7,490 nucleotides of DNA from an uncultured Oscillospiraceae bacterium (GCA_905211675.1 CAJMBP010000068.1:1-7490); one strand, 5' to 3'. Counted from the first letter of the stretch, positions 1 through 6,788 are shown. The notes: generated by a model from the letters alone, not told the origin. Numbers and translations: made by a program.

Positions 1-60
1 GCGTGTTATGTTAACTCGTCCCAAGCGTCGATAACTGATGCTTGGGGCTTTTTTATTTTT
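1..60 (+). promoter_or_regulatory. 3' end of a T-box riboswitch (antiterminator remnant and terminator), truncated by the window edge
   Basis: The first bases have the layout of a T-box 3' end. GCG at 1-3 pairs with CGT at 17-19, and GTT at 5-7 pairs with AAC at 13-15, giving an A2-like helix. CCC at 20-22 is placed where the A1 helix closes with an upstream GGG that lies outside the window. The same CCCAAGC also forms the 5' arm of the terminator, which is the switch used by T-boxes: uncharged tRNA stabilises the antiterminator and allows readthrough. The specifier loop and the UGGNACC bulge are not in the window, so the tRNA cannot be read. Tryptophan is inferred from the downstream TrpXYZ-type operon, a known T-box target. 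Alternative: an ordinary terminator of an upstream gene. Confidence 0.68.
18..60 (+). terminator. Intrinsic terminator of the T-box leader
   Basis: Stem 18-26 with 40-48 (CCCAAGC with GCTTGGG, plus a G-C and a T-G pair at the base). Further weak pairing of 27-30 with 36-39 leaves a small loop. A T-rich tract follows from 49. It stands directly before a ribosome binding site at 63-68, so it acts as an attenuator of the downstream operon if the T-box reading is right. Confidence 0.85.
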
Positions 61-76
61 TTAAGGAGAGATTTTA

Positions 77-109
77 ATGTTTGTTTTAAAAGAACGATGG
101 CGACTCTGA
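77..109 (+). CDS. Candidate 10-residue leader peptide with one Trp codon
   Basis: ATG at 77 follows AAGGAG at 63-68 with an 8-base gap, a very good ribosome binding site that sits immediately after the T-box terminator. The frame reads MFVLKERWRL and stops at TGA, followed at once by TAA. Trp is codon 8 and is flanked by CGA arginine codons on both sides. The first transporter gene has its own separate ribosome binding site and starts 73 bases after this stop. The arrangement resembles the Bacillus subtilis rtpA leader, where a T-box is followed by a 10-residue Trp-containing leader peptide, but that peptide has three Trp codons and this has one. It could instead be a chance ORF or the remnant of a former first gene. 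Confidence 0.4.
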   Translation: MFVLKERWRL

Positions 110-182
110 TAATATTTTTTAACATTATTGCTATTATTAAAAACACAAACATCTATTATATTATTAAAGGAGTCAAATCATC

Positions 183-1133
183 ATGAAAAAATTATTATCT
201 GTATTAGTTGTATTTACAATGCTTATTACCATGCTCGCAGGTTGCGGCAACAGCAAAAAAACAATAGGAATTATTAAATTCGGTTCACATGCGTCACTTG
301 ATAACTGTTATGACGGAATTGTAAAAGGCTTGGAGGAGAGCGGAATAAATCTTGACGATTATAATGTTGAATATTTAAACAGCAACTTTGACCCAAGCGT
401 TTCTCAAACACAGGCTAATAATCTTGTAAATAAAAATGCCGATGTAATTTTGGCGATTGCAACACCGTCGGCTGTGGCCGCCGCAAATGCCGCTGCCGAC
501 AATGATATACCGGTTGTTTACTGTGCCGTAACCGATGCTACGGTTATGGAAAACTTTAAAAATATAACAGGCTCTTCCGATATTCCGAACTTTGAAAAAC
601 AACTTGAGGTTGTTACTACCGTAATGGGTAAGAGCGACATAAAAATCGGTGTTTTGTATTCAACCGATGAATCAAGCTCTCCCGTTCAGGTTGCAAATCT
701 TAAAGAGGCTGCAAAAAAATATTCGGGTATGGAGATAATAGACAGTGCGGTTTCCGACATTACTACCATTGACACCAAAACAAACGACCTGATTGACAGG
801 GGTGTTGACTGCTTTATTAACCTGCTTGACAACACAATCGTAGGAAAATTCGAAACTAATATTCTGCCTATAACAAACGAAAAGAAAATACCCGTTTTCG
901 GTTCCGAAATCGAGCAGGTTAAGATTGGCTGTGTCGCGAGCGCATCTATTGAATATATTGATGTAGGCAGAGCGGCAGGCGAAGCGGCTGCAAAAATTCT
1001 TAACGGCACAAAGGCGTCTGATATTCCGGTAGCTTACATTTCCGAGCCGCAAGTTTTCTATAACAGCTCTGTATGCAGTCTGTTTGGACTTAATGCTCCT
1101 ACAGCACTTAATGCTACAGATGTAGCAAAATAA
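183..1133 (+). CDS. trpX: ABC transporter substrate-binding lipoprotein, TrpX type
   Basis: The 316-residue product begins with a lipoprotein signal: Lys-Lys, a hydrophobic stretch, and lipobox LAGC at residues 18-21, so Cys21 would be lipidated and the protein anchored outside the membrane. The mature part starts with TIGIIKFGSHASLDNCYDG, typical of the ABC_sub_bind family (PF04392) of periplasmic-type binding proteins, with two Rossmann-like lobes. The family captures aromatic or other small ligands. Tryptophan is inferred here from the preceding T-box. GGAG at 169-172 lies 10 bases before the ATG, which supports this start. The permease gene follows after 43 bases and the ATPase overlaps the permease, so the three form one operon. 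Length is normal for the family. Ligand identity is inference, and tyrosine or another ligand is possible. Confidence 0.9.
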   Translation: MKKLLSVLVVFTMLITMLAGCGNSKKTIGIIKFGSHASLDNCYDGIVKGLEESGINLDDYNVEYLNSNFDPSVSQTQANNLVNKNADVILAIATPSAVAAANAAADNDIPVVYCAVTDATVMENFKNITGSSDIPNFEKQLEVVTTVMGKSDIKIGVLYSTDESSSPVQVANLKEAAKKYSGMEIIDSAVSDITTIDTKTNDLIDRGVDCFINLLDNTIVGKFETNILPITNEKKIPVFGSEIEQVKIGCVASASIEYIDVGRAAGEAAAKILNGTKASDIPVAYISEPQVFYNSSVCSLFGLNAPTALNATDVAK

Positions 1134-1176
1134 TTCTTTCAGTCCGTAAATTATTTATTAAAAAGGATTTGTTTAT

Positions 1177-2124
1177 ATGCTGTTTTATTCAACGACAATA
1201 GACGGTTTGCAAATGGGATTATGCTTTGCCGTTCTTGCGCTGGGTGTTTATATCTCATATTCTATACTTGATTTTCCCGATCTGTCGGTTGACGGAACCT
1301 TTCCTCTAGGAGGAATTTTCTGTACTATTTTAATGCTTCGTCTGGGAGTAAATCCGTTTGTTGCAATTATGCTTACTTTTATATCGGGATTTATTGCCGG
1401 AACGGTAACGGGCGTATTGCATGTGAAGTTTAACATATCAAAGTTGCTTTCGGGCATTATCGTTATGACGGCGCTGCTGTCGGTAACATTGGCGCTCACC
1501 GTTCTTCTTACGGATAACGGTCAGACAACAACAATTTTTTCTTACAGAAGTAAAAATATAGAGGGGGTTTTCAACGGAAAATTGATTGACTCTTTTGGAA
1601 GAAGCGCACGCGATTATGCAATTCTTTTAATACTTCTGGTTATTGTGATTGCAGTAAAGCTTGTTATTGATTTGTTCCTTAAAACCAAGATGGGATATAT
1701 GCTTCGCGCTACGGGTGACAATGAAAGACTTGTAATATCACTCGGAAAGGATGTAGGCAAGTATAAAATTTTAGGTCTTGCCCTTGCAAACGGCTTTGTT
1801 GCCGTGTCGGGAGCGCTTTATTCACACCTTTATATGCAGTATGACAACACCTGCGGAAGCGGAAAGGTAGTGCTTGCACTTGCTTCTGTAATAATCGGCG
1901 TAACGGTATTTTCGCGTATCCGTTTTATAAAGGATACCACTGCTGTTATTTTCGGCGCCATCGTCTATTCGCTGTGTCTTAACTATCTCGTGCTTATCGA
2001 CCAAAACGGTATTTATCTGAAACTGCTTAATGCTACAATGTTTGCATTAATACTTATTTTCAACGAAAAGTCTTCCAAGCTTTTTTCTTCAAAATCTAAG
2101 TTGAAAAGGGGATTGCAGGCATGA
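1177..2124 (+). CDS. trpY: ABC transporter permease, TrpY type (LivH/BPD_transp_2-like)
   Basis: A 315-residue integral membrane protein with about eight or nine hydrophobic segments, roughly at residues 9-31, 43-57, 60-82, 90-112, 146-168, 196-215, 229-247, 252-273 and 280-296. The segment RATGDNERLVISLGKD at 177-192 matches the cytoplasmic coupling loop seen in branched-chain-type permeases, which contacts the ATPase. The opening DGLQMGLCFAVLALGVYISY and DFPDLSVDGTF are characteristic of permeases paired with PF04392 binding proteins. A single permease gene suggests a homodimeric pore. An AAAGGA-type site about 10 bases upstream supports the ATG at 1177. The stop overlaps the start of the ATPase gene (ATGA), indicating translational coupling. 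Family assignment is firm; the substrate is inferred from the operon. Confidence 0.9.
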   Translation: MLFYSTTIDGLQMGLCFAVLALGVYISYSILDFPDLSVDGTFPLGGIFCTILMLRLGVNPFVAIMLTFISGFIAGTVTGVLHVKFNISKLLSGIIVMTALLSVTLALTVLLTDNGQTTTIFSYRSKNIEGVFNGKLIDSFGRSARDYAILLILLVIVIAVKLVIDLFLKTKMGYMLRATGDNERLVISLGKDVGKYKILGLALANGFVAVSGALYSHLYMQYDNTCGSGKVVLALASVIIGVTVFSRIRFIKDTTAVIFGAIVYSLCLNYLVLIDQNGIYLKLLNATMFALILIFNEKSSKLFSSKSKLKRGLQA

Positions 2125-2897
2125 TGATTGAACTTAATAATATCAATAAATACTTTAATGTAGGCACGGTTAACGAAAGCTGCATTTTCAACAATTTTTC
2201 TCTTTCGGTAAAAAAAGGTGAATTTGTGTCTATTGTCGGGTCGAATGGTTCGGGCAAAACAACCTTGCTTAATCTTATCAGCGGTACATTACCCCTTGAT
2301 TCCGGTAACATAATTCTTGACGGTACAGACATCACTTCTGTTCCCGAATACAAGCGTGCCGCACGCATCGCACGGGTTTTTCAAGACCCTAGTGTAGGAA
2401 CCGTGCCGAGCATGACGATTCTTGAAAATCTTTCTCTTGCCGAAAATAAAGGAAAGCCCTATTCTTTCGGTTTGGCGGTAAACAAAAAGAAATGTGAACA
2501 GTATCGCGAAACGGTAAGACGTCTCGGTCTTGGACTTGAAGACAAAATGAATGTTCCCGTGGGCTTGCTTTCGGGCGGCCAGCGTCAAGCGCTTTCGCTG
2601 ATTATGAGCACGATGACACCTATGGATTTGCTGCTTCTTGATGAGCATACTGCGGCGCTTGACCCCAAAACTGCTGAAATTATTATGGAATTGACCGACA
2701 AGATAGTTAAAGAAAAGAATATTACCACTCTTATGGTTACGCATAATTTAAGATACGCCGTTGAATACGGTAATCGAATTATTATGATGCATGGCGGTGA
2801 AACGGTAATCGATAAAGCAGGAGTAGATAAGTCGGAGCTTATGGTTGACGACCTATTGGATACATTTAACAGCATAAGCATTGAATGCGGAAACTGA
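2121..2897 (+). CDS. trpZ: ABC transporter ATP-binding protein, TrpZ type
   Basis: A 258-residue cytoplasmic ATPase that drives the importer formed with the two preceding genes. All catalytic motifs are present in order: Walker A GSNGSGKT at residues 40-47, Q-loop Gln88 in RVFQDP, signature LSGGQ at 150-154, Walker B LLLLDE at 170-175, D-loop ALDP at 179-182 and H-loop His208 in VTHN. Walker B Glu175 is followed by His rather than the usual Pro (DEHTAALDP), a variant common in this transporter subfamily. The start overlaps the permease stop by four bases; a second ATG three bases downstream is an equally possible start. An intrinsic terminator follows at 2929-2958, so this is the last gene of the operon. 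The short C-terminal region after residue 230 shows no extra regulatory domain. Confidence 0.93.
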   Translation: MMIELNNINKYFNVGTVNESCIFNNFSLSVKKGEFVSIVGSNGSGKTTLLNLISGTLPLDSGNIILDGTDITSVPEYKRAARIARVFQDPSVGTVPSMTILENLSLAENKGKPYSFGLAVNKKKCEQYRETVRRLGLGLEDKMNVPVGLLSGGQRQALSLIMSTMTPMDLLLLDEHTAALDPKTAEIIMELTDKIVKEKNITTLMVTHNLRYAVEYGNRIIMMHGGETVIDKAGVDKSELMVDDLLDTFNSISIECGN

Positions 2898-2928
2898 TTT
2901 TCGCGTAAAACCTAACAATAAAGTAAAG

Positions 2929-2958
2929 GCGAACTGCATTATTTGCGGTTCGCTTTTT
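2929..2958 (+). terminator. Intrinsic terminator of the trpXYZ operon
   Basis: GCGAACTGCA at 2929-2938 pairs with TGCGGTTCGC at 2944-2953 over 10 bp with one T-G pair and a five-base loop. Five T follow directly. Confidence 0.92.
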
Positions 2959-2964
2959 ATAATG

Positions 2965-2993
2965 TTGTTTTATTAAGCGATTGGTGATATAAT
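2965..2993 (+). promoter_or_regulatory. Sigma-A type promoter with extended -10, for the nuclease gene
   Basis: TTGTTT at 2965-2970, a 17-base spacer, and a perfect TATAAT at 2988-2993 preceded by TGA, which supplies the TGn extended -10 motif. It lies just after the operon terminator and 33 bases before the nuclease start codon, so the nuclease is a separate transcription unit. Confidence 0.75.
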
Positions 2994-3025
2994 TAAATAA
3001 AACAATATACCTTGAGGAATTAAGT

Positions 3026-3940
3026 ATGAAAAATAAAATTAAAATATTATCTGTAATATTATCTTTTATTTTGCTGCTTGCAGGTTGCGGCGTTTGGTTT
3101 ACTAATGATATCGGCGGACAAAACTCTTTGTTTATCGGTGTTACCGATACAAGGGTTGATGATATATCCGAAATACCTGAATTCGGTGAAGAGCCGTATG
3201 TAATAATTAACAATAATGAACCTGATTTTTCAGAGTCGGATTTAGTTACCAAGGCTTACGAAAGGTATTCTTCGCTTGATTCACTCGGCCGTTGCGGCGT
3301 TGCAATGGCGTGTGTAGGCACCGAAATAATGCCTACCGAAGAGCGCGGTGCAATAGGTATGATAAAGCCTTCGGGATGGCATACCGTTAAATATGACAAT
3401 GTTGACGGAAAATATTTGTATAACCGTTGTCATTTAATCGGATATCAGTTAACAGGTGAAAATGCAAATGAAAAAAATCTTATAACAGGTACAAGATATT
3501 TAAACACAGAGGGCATGCTGCCTTTTGAAAATCTTATTGCCGATTATGTAAGAGAGACAAATAATCATGTTATTTACCGTGTAACACCTATATTTGAGGG
3601 TGAAAATCTGCTGGCATCGGGCGTGCAGATGGAGGGCAAGTCGGTCGAAGATAACGGTGAAGCAATATGCTTTAATGTTTTCGCGTATAATGCACAGCCC
3701 GATATAATTATCGATTATGCGACGGGCGACAGCAGTTTAAGCGAAAGTATCGGTATTGACCCACCGAAAGAAAATAATGGGGTTACATATATAATAAATA
3801 AAAACAGTAAAAAATTTCATTTGCCCGACTGTCGGTCGGTAGGCGATATTAAACCGCAAAACAAAAAGGAGAGTACACAAACCCGTGAAGAGCTTGAAAA
3901 AGCGGGCTATTCACCCTGCAAAGCCTGCTTAGGTGAATAA
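3026..3940 (+). CDS. Secreted lipoprotein DNA/RNA non-specific endonuclease with C-terminal metal-site domain
   Basis: The 304-residue product has a lipoprotein signal with lipobox LAGC at 18-21, so it should be anchored on the outer face of the membrane. Residues about 85-235 match the EndA/NucA-like branch of non-specific nucleases (PF01223), which cut DNA and RNA with a His general base and a bound Mg ion. The usual DRGH motif reads NRCH at 133-136, followed by LIGYQLTGEN and NLITGTRYLNTEGMLPFEN. His136 would be the catalytic base; Asn151 or Asn160 may hold the metal. The C-terminal 50 residues carry His265, Cys269, Cys298 and Cys301 (FHLPDC and SPCKAC), a likely zinc site of the Ada-like type often attached to such nucleases. 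GAGGA at 3014-3018 supports the start. Likely roles are nutrient scavenging or DNA processing for uptake; no competence genes are nearby. Confidence 0.88.
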   Translation: MKNKIKILSVILSFILLLAGCGVWFTNDIGGQNSLFIGVTDTRVDDISEIPEFGEEPYVIINNNEPDFSESDLVTKAYERYSSLDSLGRCGVAMACVGTEIMPTEERGAIGMIKPSGWHTVKYDNVDGKYLYNRCHLIGYQLTGENANEKNLITGTRYLNTEGMLPFENLIADYVRETNNHVIYRVTPIFEGENLLASGVQMEGKSVEDNGEAICFNVFAYNAQPDIIIDYATGDSSLSESIGIDPPKENNGVTYIINKNSKKFHLPDCRSVGDIKPQNKKESTQTREELEKAGYSPCKACLGE

Positions 3941-3944
3941 TATA

Positions 3945-3973
3945 TTGACAAATTATTAAAATTATGTTAGCAT
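3945..3973 (+). promoter_or_regulatory. Promoter of the lysine-riboswitch leader
   Basis: A consensus TTGACA at 3945-3950, a 17-base spacer, and TAGCAT at 3968-3973 preceded by TGT (TGn extended -10). Transcription would begin near 3980, a few bases before helix P1 of the riboswitch. It starts only five bases after the nuclease stop codon, and I see no terminator between them. Confidence 0.75.
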
Positions 3974-3984
3974 GTAAAAAAATA

Positions 3985-4148
3985 TTGATAGAGGCGCGGC
4001 AACCATCAGTAGCGTTACAGCACAGTTCGGATAAACTTGAGCGTGAAAGGGGAAGCCGCCGAAACGGTTTTACGGTATCCGCCGTAATTCGGTTGGTGTA
4101 TTGCAAAATATGTAATATACTGTCACATTTTTTGTGGAGAGCTATCCT
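3985..4148 (+). promoter_or_regulatory. Lysine riboswitch (L-box) aptamer
   Basis: The conserved core is clear. P1 is GATAG at 3987-3991 with CTATC at 4142-4146. It is followed by AGAGGCGCGG, then ATCAGTAG at about 4005-4012, GTGAAAGGGGAAGCCGCCGA around 4042-4061, a TTCGGTTGG segment near 4088-4096, a P4 hairpin (GTGTATT with AATATAC) and a P5 hairpin (CACA 4124-4127 with TGTG 4133-4136) before GGAGAGCTATC. These elements and their order match the lysC-type leader of Bacillus subtilis. Lysine binding stabilises P1 and favours the downstream terminator, so the following transporter should be expressed when lysine is scarce. CTGTG at 4147-4151 can pair with CACGG at 4164-4168 of the terminator and is a candidate part of the antiterminator. 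Confidence 0.95.
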
Positions 4149-4163
4149 GTGTTTGTATTCTTT

Positions 4164-4196
4164 CACGGTAACTCTGAGTTGCCGTGTTTTATTTTT
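4164..4196 (+). terminator. Lysine-riboswitch expression-platform terminator
   Basis: CACGGTAACT at 4164-4173 pairs with AGTTGCCGTG at 4177-4186 (10 bp, one T-G pair, three-base loop), followed by TTTTATTTTT. The ribosome binding site AGGAGG starts at 4197, directly after the T tract, so control is most likely at transcription termination. Confidence 0.92.
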
Positions 4197-4210
4197 AGGA
4201 GGAAAAGCTT

Positions 4211-5830
4211 ATGACAGCAAAAAAAATCATTCCAAAAGTGCTCATAATTGCTTTCATTATCGGGTTTGGCGTGCTTTGCGCCTTTACGGGCAAAGTTACA
4301 AACCCTGCAGGAACATTATGGTCACTGTTTCCGCCGGTAATTGCAATCGGACTTGCCTTGCTTACCAAAGAGGTGTATTCTTCACTTTTTATCGGTATTC
4401 TTGCGGGCGGCCTGCTTGCAACAGAATTTAACCCCATACATACCGTAGGTACCGTTGTTAATGATGGCTTTATCTCGGCTGTTTCGGGCAGTGCGGGTAT
4501 TTTTATCTTTCTTGTAATACTCGGTATTATTGTTGCGCTGCTTAACAAGGCGGGCGGCTCTCAGGCATTCGGCAGATGGGCGGCAGCACATGTTAAGGGC
4601 AAGTTTGGTGCAATGCTCGTTACTTTCTTATTCGGTGTACTTATCTTTATCGATGACTATTTTAACTGCCTTACCGTAGGCGCCGTTATGCGCCCCGTTA
4701 CCGACAAGGCAAAAATTTCACGCTCAAAATTAGCATACATAATTGATGCTACAGCAGCACCGGTTTGTATGATTGCACCGATTTCTTCATGGGCGGCTGC
4801 GGTTTCGTCTTATGCTCCTGACGGTCAAGGTATTGCACTCTTCTGCAAAGCTATACCTTATAATTTCTATTCTTTGCTTACCTTTGTATTCATTATTGCA
4901 ATCGGTATTATGAATTTTGATTACGGTTCAATGAAATTGCATGAGCTCAATGCCGAAAACGGCGACCTGTTCACAAGCGGTAGTGACGATATCGCAAAAG
5001 AAGAAGAGATTCCCGCAACAAACAAGGGCAAGGTTATCGACCTTGTACTTCCTATTGTTTTCCTTATAGGCGTATGTGTGTTCTCGCTTTTCTATGTTGG
5101 TAGATGTATGGGTGAAGAATGGTCATTCAATTATGCAGATTATAACCCTTCGCTCGGCTTTATTGACGCATTTTCCAATACCGATGCAACGGTAGGTTTG
5201 CCTTGGGGCGGTCTTGTGGCTCTTATAGGTATAATTATTTATTTTGTTGCCCGTCGTCTTATTAGTGTTAAAGAAGCAATGGCATGCATACCCAAGGGCT
5301 TTATTGCAATGGTTCCCGCAATACTCATACTCACTATGGCAACAACTCTAAAAAATACAACAGGCCTACTCGATTCCGACACATTTGTTCAGAATCTTTT
5401 AAGCTCGGCAGGTGCGCTCAGCAATCTTTTGCCCGCAATTATATTCATTGTAGCTTGCCTTATTGCATTTGCAACCGGTACCTCGTGGGGCACCTTCGGA
5501 ATTCTTATTCCGATTGTACTTTCAATATTCCCCGTAGGCAGTGAGCTTGGCATAGTCGGTATGTCTGCTTGTCTTGCGGGTGCTGTTTGCGGCGATCACT
5601 GTTCACCGATTTCGGATACAACCATTATGGCTTCAGCCGGCGCTCAGTGCAACCACATAAATCATGTATCTACTCAGTTGCCTTATGCAATTACGGTTGC
5701 TGCTGTTTCGTTTGTTGCTTATATAATAGCAGGTTTTGTAAGCAACTGGCTGATTGTTTTACCGATTGCCGTAGTTTTAATGATTGCAACACTGTTTGTT
5801 ATCAAGCTTGCAACTAAAAAATCGGTGTAA
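4211..5830 (+). CDS. lysW: NhaC-family transporter, predicted lysine transporter (LysW type)
   Basis: A 539-residue polytopic membrane protein of the NhaC ion antiporter family. Family hallmarks are the LIFIDDYFN motif at 145-152 with paired Asp148/Asp149 in a membrane segment, VMRPVTDKAKISRSKLAYI at about 159-177, and GDHCSPISDTT at 461-471 followed by NHINHVSTQLPYA. A long soluble stretch at about 241-274 separates the halves. NhaC proteins exchange ions or organic substrates across the membrane. Annotation as a plain Na+/H+ antiporter would be the default, but the lysine riboswitch argues for lysine as the substrate, as previously proposed for L-box-linked NhaC proteins called LysW. AGGAGG at 4197-4202 lies 8 bases before the ATG. 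Its 3' end is closed by a terminator at 5855-5889. Uptake direction is inferred from repression by lysine. Confidence 0.87.
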   Translation: MTAKKIIPKVLIIAFIIGFGVLCAFTGKVTNPAGTLWSLFPPVIAIGLALLTKEVYSSLFIGILAGGLLATEFNPIHTVGTVVNDGFISAVSGSAGIFIFLVILGIIVALLNKAGGSQAFGRWAAAHVKGKFGAMLVTFLFGVLIFIDDYFNCLTVGAVMRPVTDKAKISRSKLAYIIDATAAPVCMIAPISSWAAAVSSYAPDGQGIALFCKAIPYNFYSLLTFVFIIAIGIMNFDYGSMKLHELNAENGDLFTSGSDDIAKEEEIPATNKGKVIDLVLPIVFLIGVCVFSLFYVGRCMGEEWSFNYADYNPSLGFIDAFSNTDATVGLPWGGLVALIGIIIYFVARRLISVKEAMACIPKGFIAMVPAILILTMATTLKNTTGLLDSDTFVQNLLSSAGALSNLLPAIIFIVACLIAFATGTSWGTFGILIPIVLSIFPVGSELGIVGMSACLAGAVCGDHCSPISDTTIMASAGAQCNHINHVSTQLPYAITVAAVSFVAYIIAGFVSNWLIVLPIAVVLMIATLFVIKLATKKSV

Positions 5831-5842
5831 TAGTAAATTTTA

Positions 5843-5871
5843 TTGAAAATATTAGTCGTTGCCGTTATAAT
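5843..5871 (+). promoter_or_regulatory. Promoter for the TtcA-like gene, overlapping a terminator
   Basis: TTGAAA at 5843-5848, exactly 17 bases, and a perfect TATAAT at 5866-5871. The spacer forms most of the 5' arm of the lysW terminator and the -10 box spans its loop. Transcription would begin near 5878, inside the 3' arm, so the new transcript cannot form the terminator. This gives a 5' leader of about 25-28 bases before the GTG start. Confidence 0.65.
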
Positions 5872-5889
5872 AACGGTAACGACTTTTTT
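5855..5889 (+). terminator. Intrinsic terminator of lysW
   Basis: GTCGTTGCCGTT at 5855-5866 pairs with AACGGTAACGAC at 5872-5883 (12 bp with one G-T pair, loop ATAAT), followed by six T. It ends 15 bases before the next start codon. Confidence 0.92.
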
Positions 5890-5904
5890 ATTCAAGGTGA
5901 TTTT

Positions 5905-6744
5905 GTGGCAAGACAACTCGAAAAAAAACAGGAAATAGAGCGAAGCATTATTAAAAAATATCGCAAGGCAATATGGAACAGCTTTGTGGGTGCGGTAAAA
6001 GAGTATGAGCTTATAAAAGAAAATGACTGTATAGCCGTTTGCATTTCGGGCGGAAAAGACTCAATGCTGCTTGCAAAATGTATGGAGCTGTTAAGGCGCC
6101 ACAGAGAGGTTAATTTTGATTTAAAATTTATAGTCATGGACCCCGGCTATACCGACGCCAACAGAAGTTTAATTGAGTATAATTTAAAAACACTCGGAAT
6201 TGAAGCCGAAATTTTTGAAAGTGATATTTTTGATGTAGCATATTCGGCAGGCGGCTCGCCGTGTTATTTGTGTGCGCGTATGAGGAGGGGAGCACTCTAT
6301 GCCAAGGCTAAATCATTGGGCTGTAATAAAATTGCATTAGGCCACCATTTTGACGATGTTATCGAGACCTTGCTTATGAGTATGCTTTATTCATCGGAAA
6401 TTAAAACAATGCTTCCGAAACTGCATAGCACAAATTTTGACGGTATGGAGCTTATAAGACCTTTATATAAGGTAAAAGAACGCGATGTTATTGCGTGGGC
6501 TAATTATAACGATTTGCATTTTTTACGCTGTGCCTGTAAGTTTACTGCCGACAGCGCCGAGGACGAAATGCTTTCAAAAAGAAACGAAATGAAAGAGCTT
6601 GTAAAAACTCTGCGCAAAACCAACCCCGACGCCGACGATAATATTTTCCGTAGTCTTCACAATGTGAATATGGCAACAATACCCGGTTGGCGTGACAGCG
6701 ACAGCGGAGAAAAGCATAGTTTTATTGAGCAGTATGGCGAATAA
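5905..6744 (+). CDS. TtcA-like tRNA thiolation ATPase (PP-loop family)
   Basis: The 279-residue product belongs to the adenine nucleotide alpha hydrolase / PP-loop ATPases. The ATP pyrophosphatase motif SGGKDS is at 48-53, CYLC (Cys120, Cys123) lies after GGSP, and GHHFDDVIET is at 146-155, an order typical of TtcA. Enterobacterial TtcA makes 2-thiocytidine at tRNA position 32 and holds a 4Fe-4S cluster with a CxxC pair and a third, later cysteine; here Cys209 or Cys211 in RCACKF is the likely third ligand. The start is GTG, supported by AAGGTGA at 5894-5900; a later ATG would cut into the conserved region. The N-terminal 30 residues are rich in Lys and Glu. The exact tRNA target in this lineage is uncertain because many TtcA-like paralogues exist in Firmicutes. 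It is transcribed separately from lysW. Confidence 0.85.
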   Translation: MARQLEKKQEIERSIIKKYRKAIWNSFVGAVKEYELIKENDCIAVCISGGKDSMLLAKCMELLRRHREVNFDLKFIVMDPGYTDANRSLIEYNLKTLGIEAEIFESDIFDVAYSAGGSPCYLCARMRRGALYAKAKSLGCNKIALGHHFDDVIETLLMSMLYSSEIKTMLPKLHSTNFDGMELIRPLYKVKERDVIAWANYNDLHFLRCACKFTADSAEDEMLSKRNEMKELVKTLRKTNPDADDNIFRSLHNVNMATIPGWRDSDSGEKHSFIEQYGE

Positions 6745-6756
6745 GTGAAATGTAAA

Positions 6757-6788
6757 ACTTCAGGGGCAAAAGTTCTTGAGGTATTTTA
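6757..6788 (+). terminator. Possible weak terminator after the TtcA-like gene
   Basis: ACTTCAGGGGC at 6757-6767 can pair with GTTCTTGAGGT at 6772-6782 around an AAAA loop, but four of the 11 pairs are G-T. The tail is ATTTTAT, short of a full T tract. It is placed correctly, 12 bases after the stop codon. Confidence 0.42.

Noticed and set aside
110..168. Possible second promoter for trpX in the AT-rich leader
   Set aside because: Several TATTAT-like boxes exist but none has a -35 at proper spacing; AT richness alone explains them.
672..1052. Minus-strand frames opposite trpX
   Set aside because: Antisense shadows of a well-supported gene, with no promoter or ribosome binding site.
3964..4431. 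Plus-strand 155-codon frame starting before the lysine riboswitch
   Set aside because: It covers the riboswitch aptamer and terminator and then overlaps lysW in another frame; the RNA features explain this stretch.
5284..5817. Plus-strand out-of-frame ORFs within lysW
   Set aside because: Cys/Tyr/Arg-rich shadow frames of a conserved membrane protein gene, without initiation signals.
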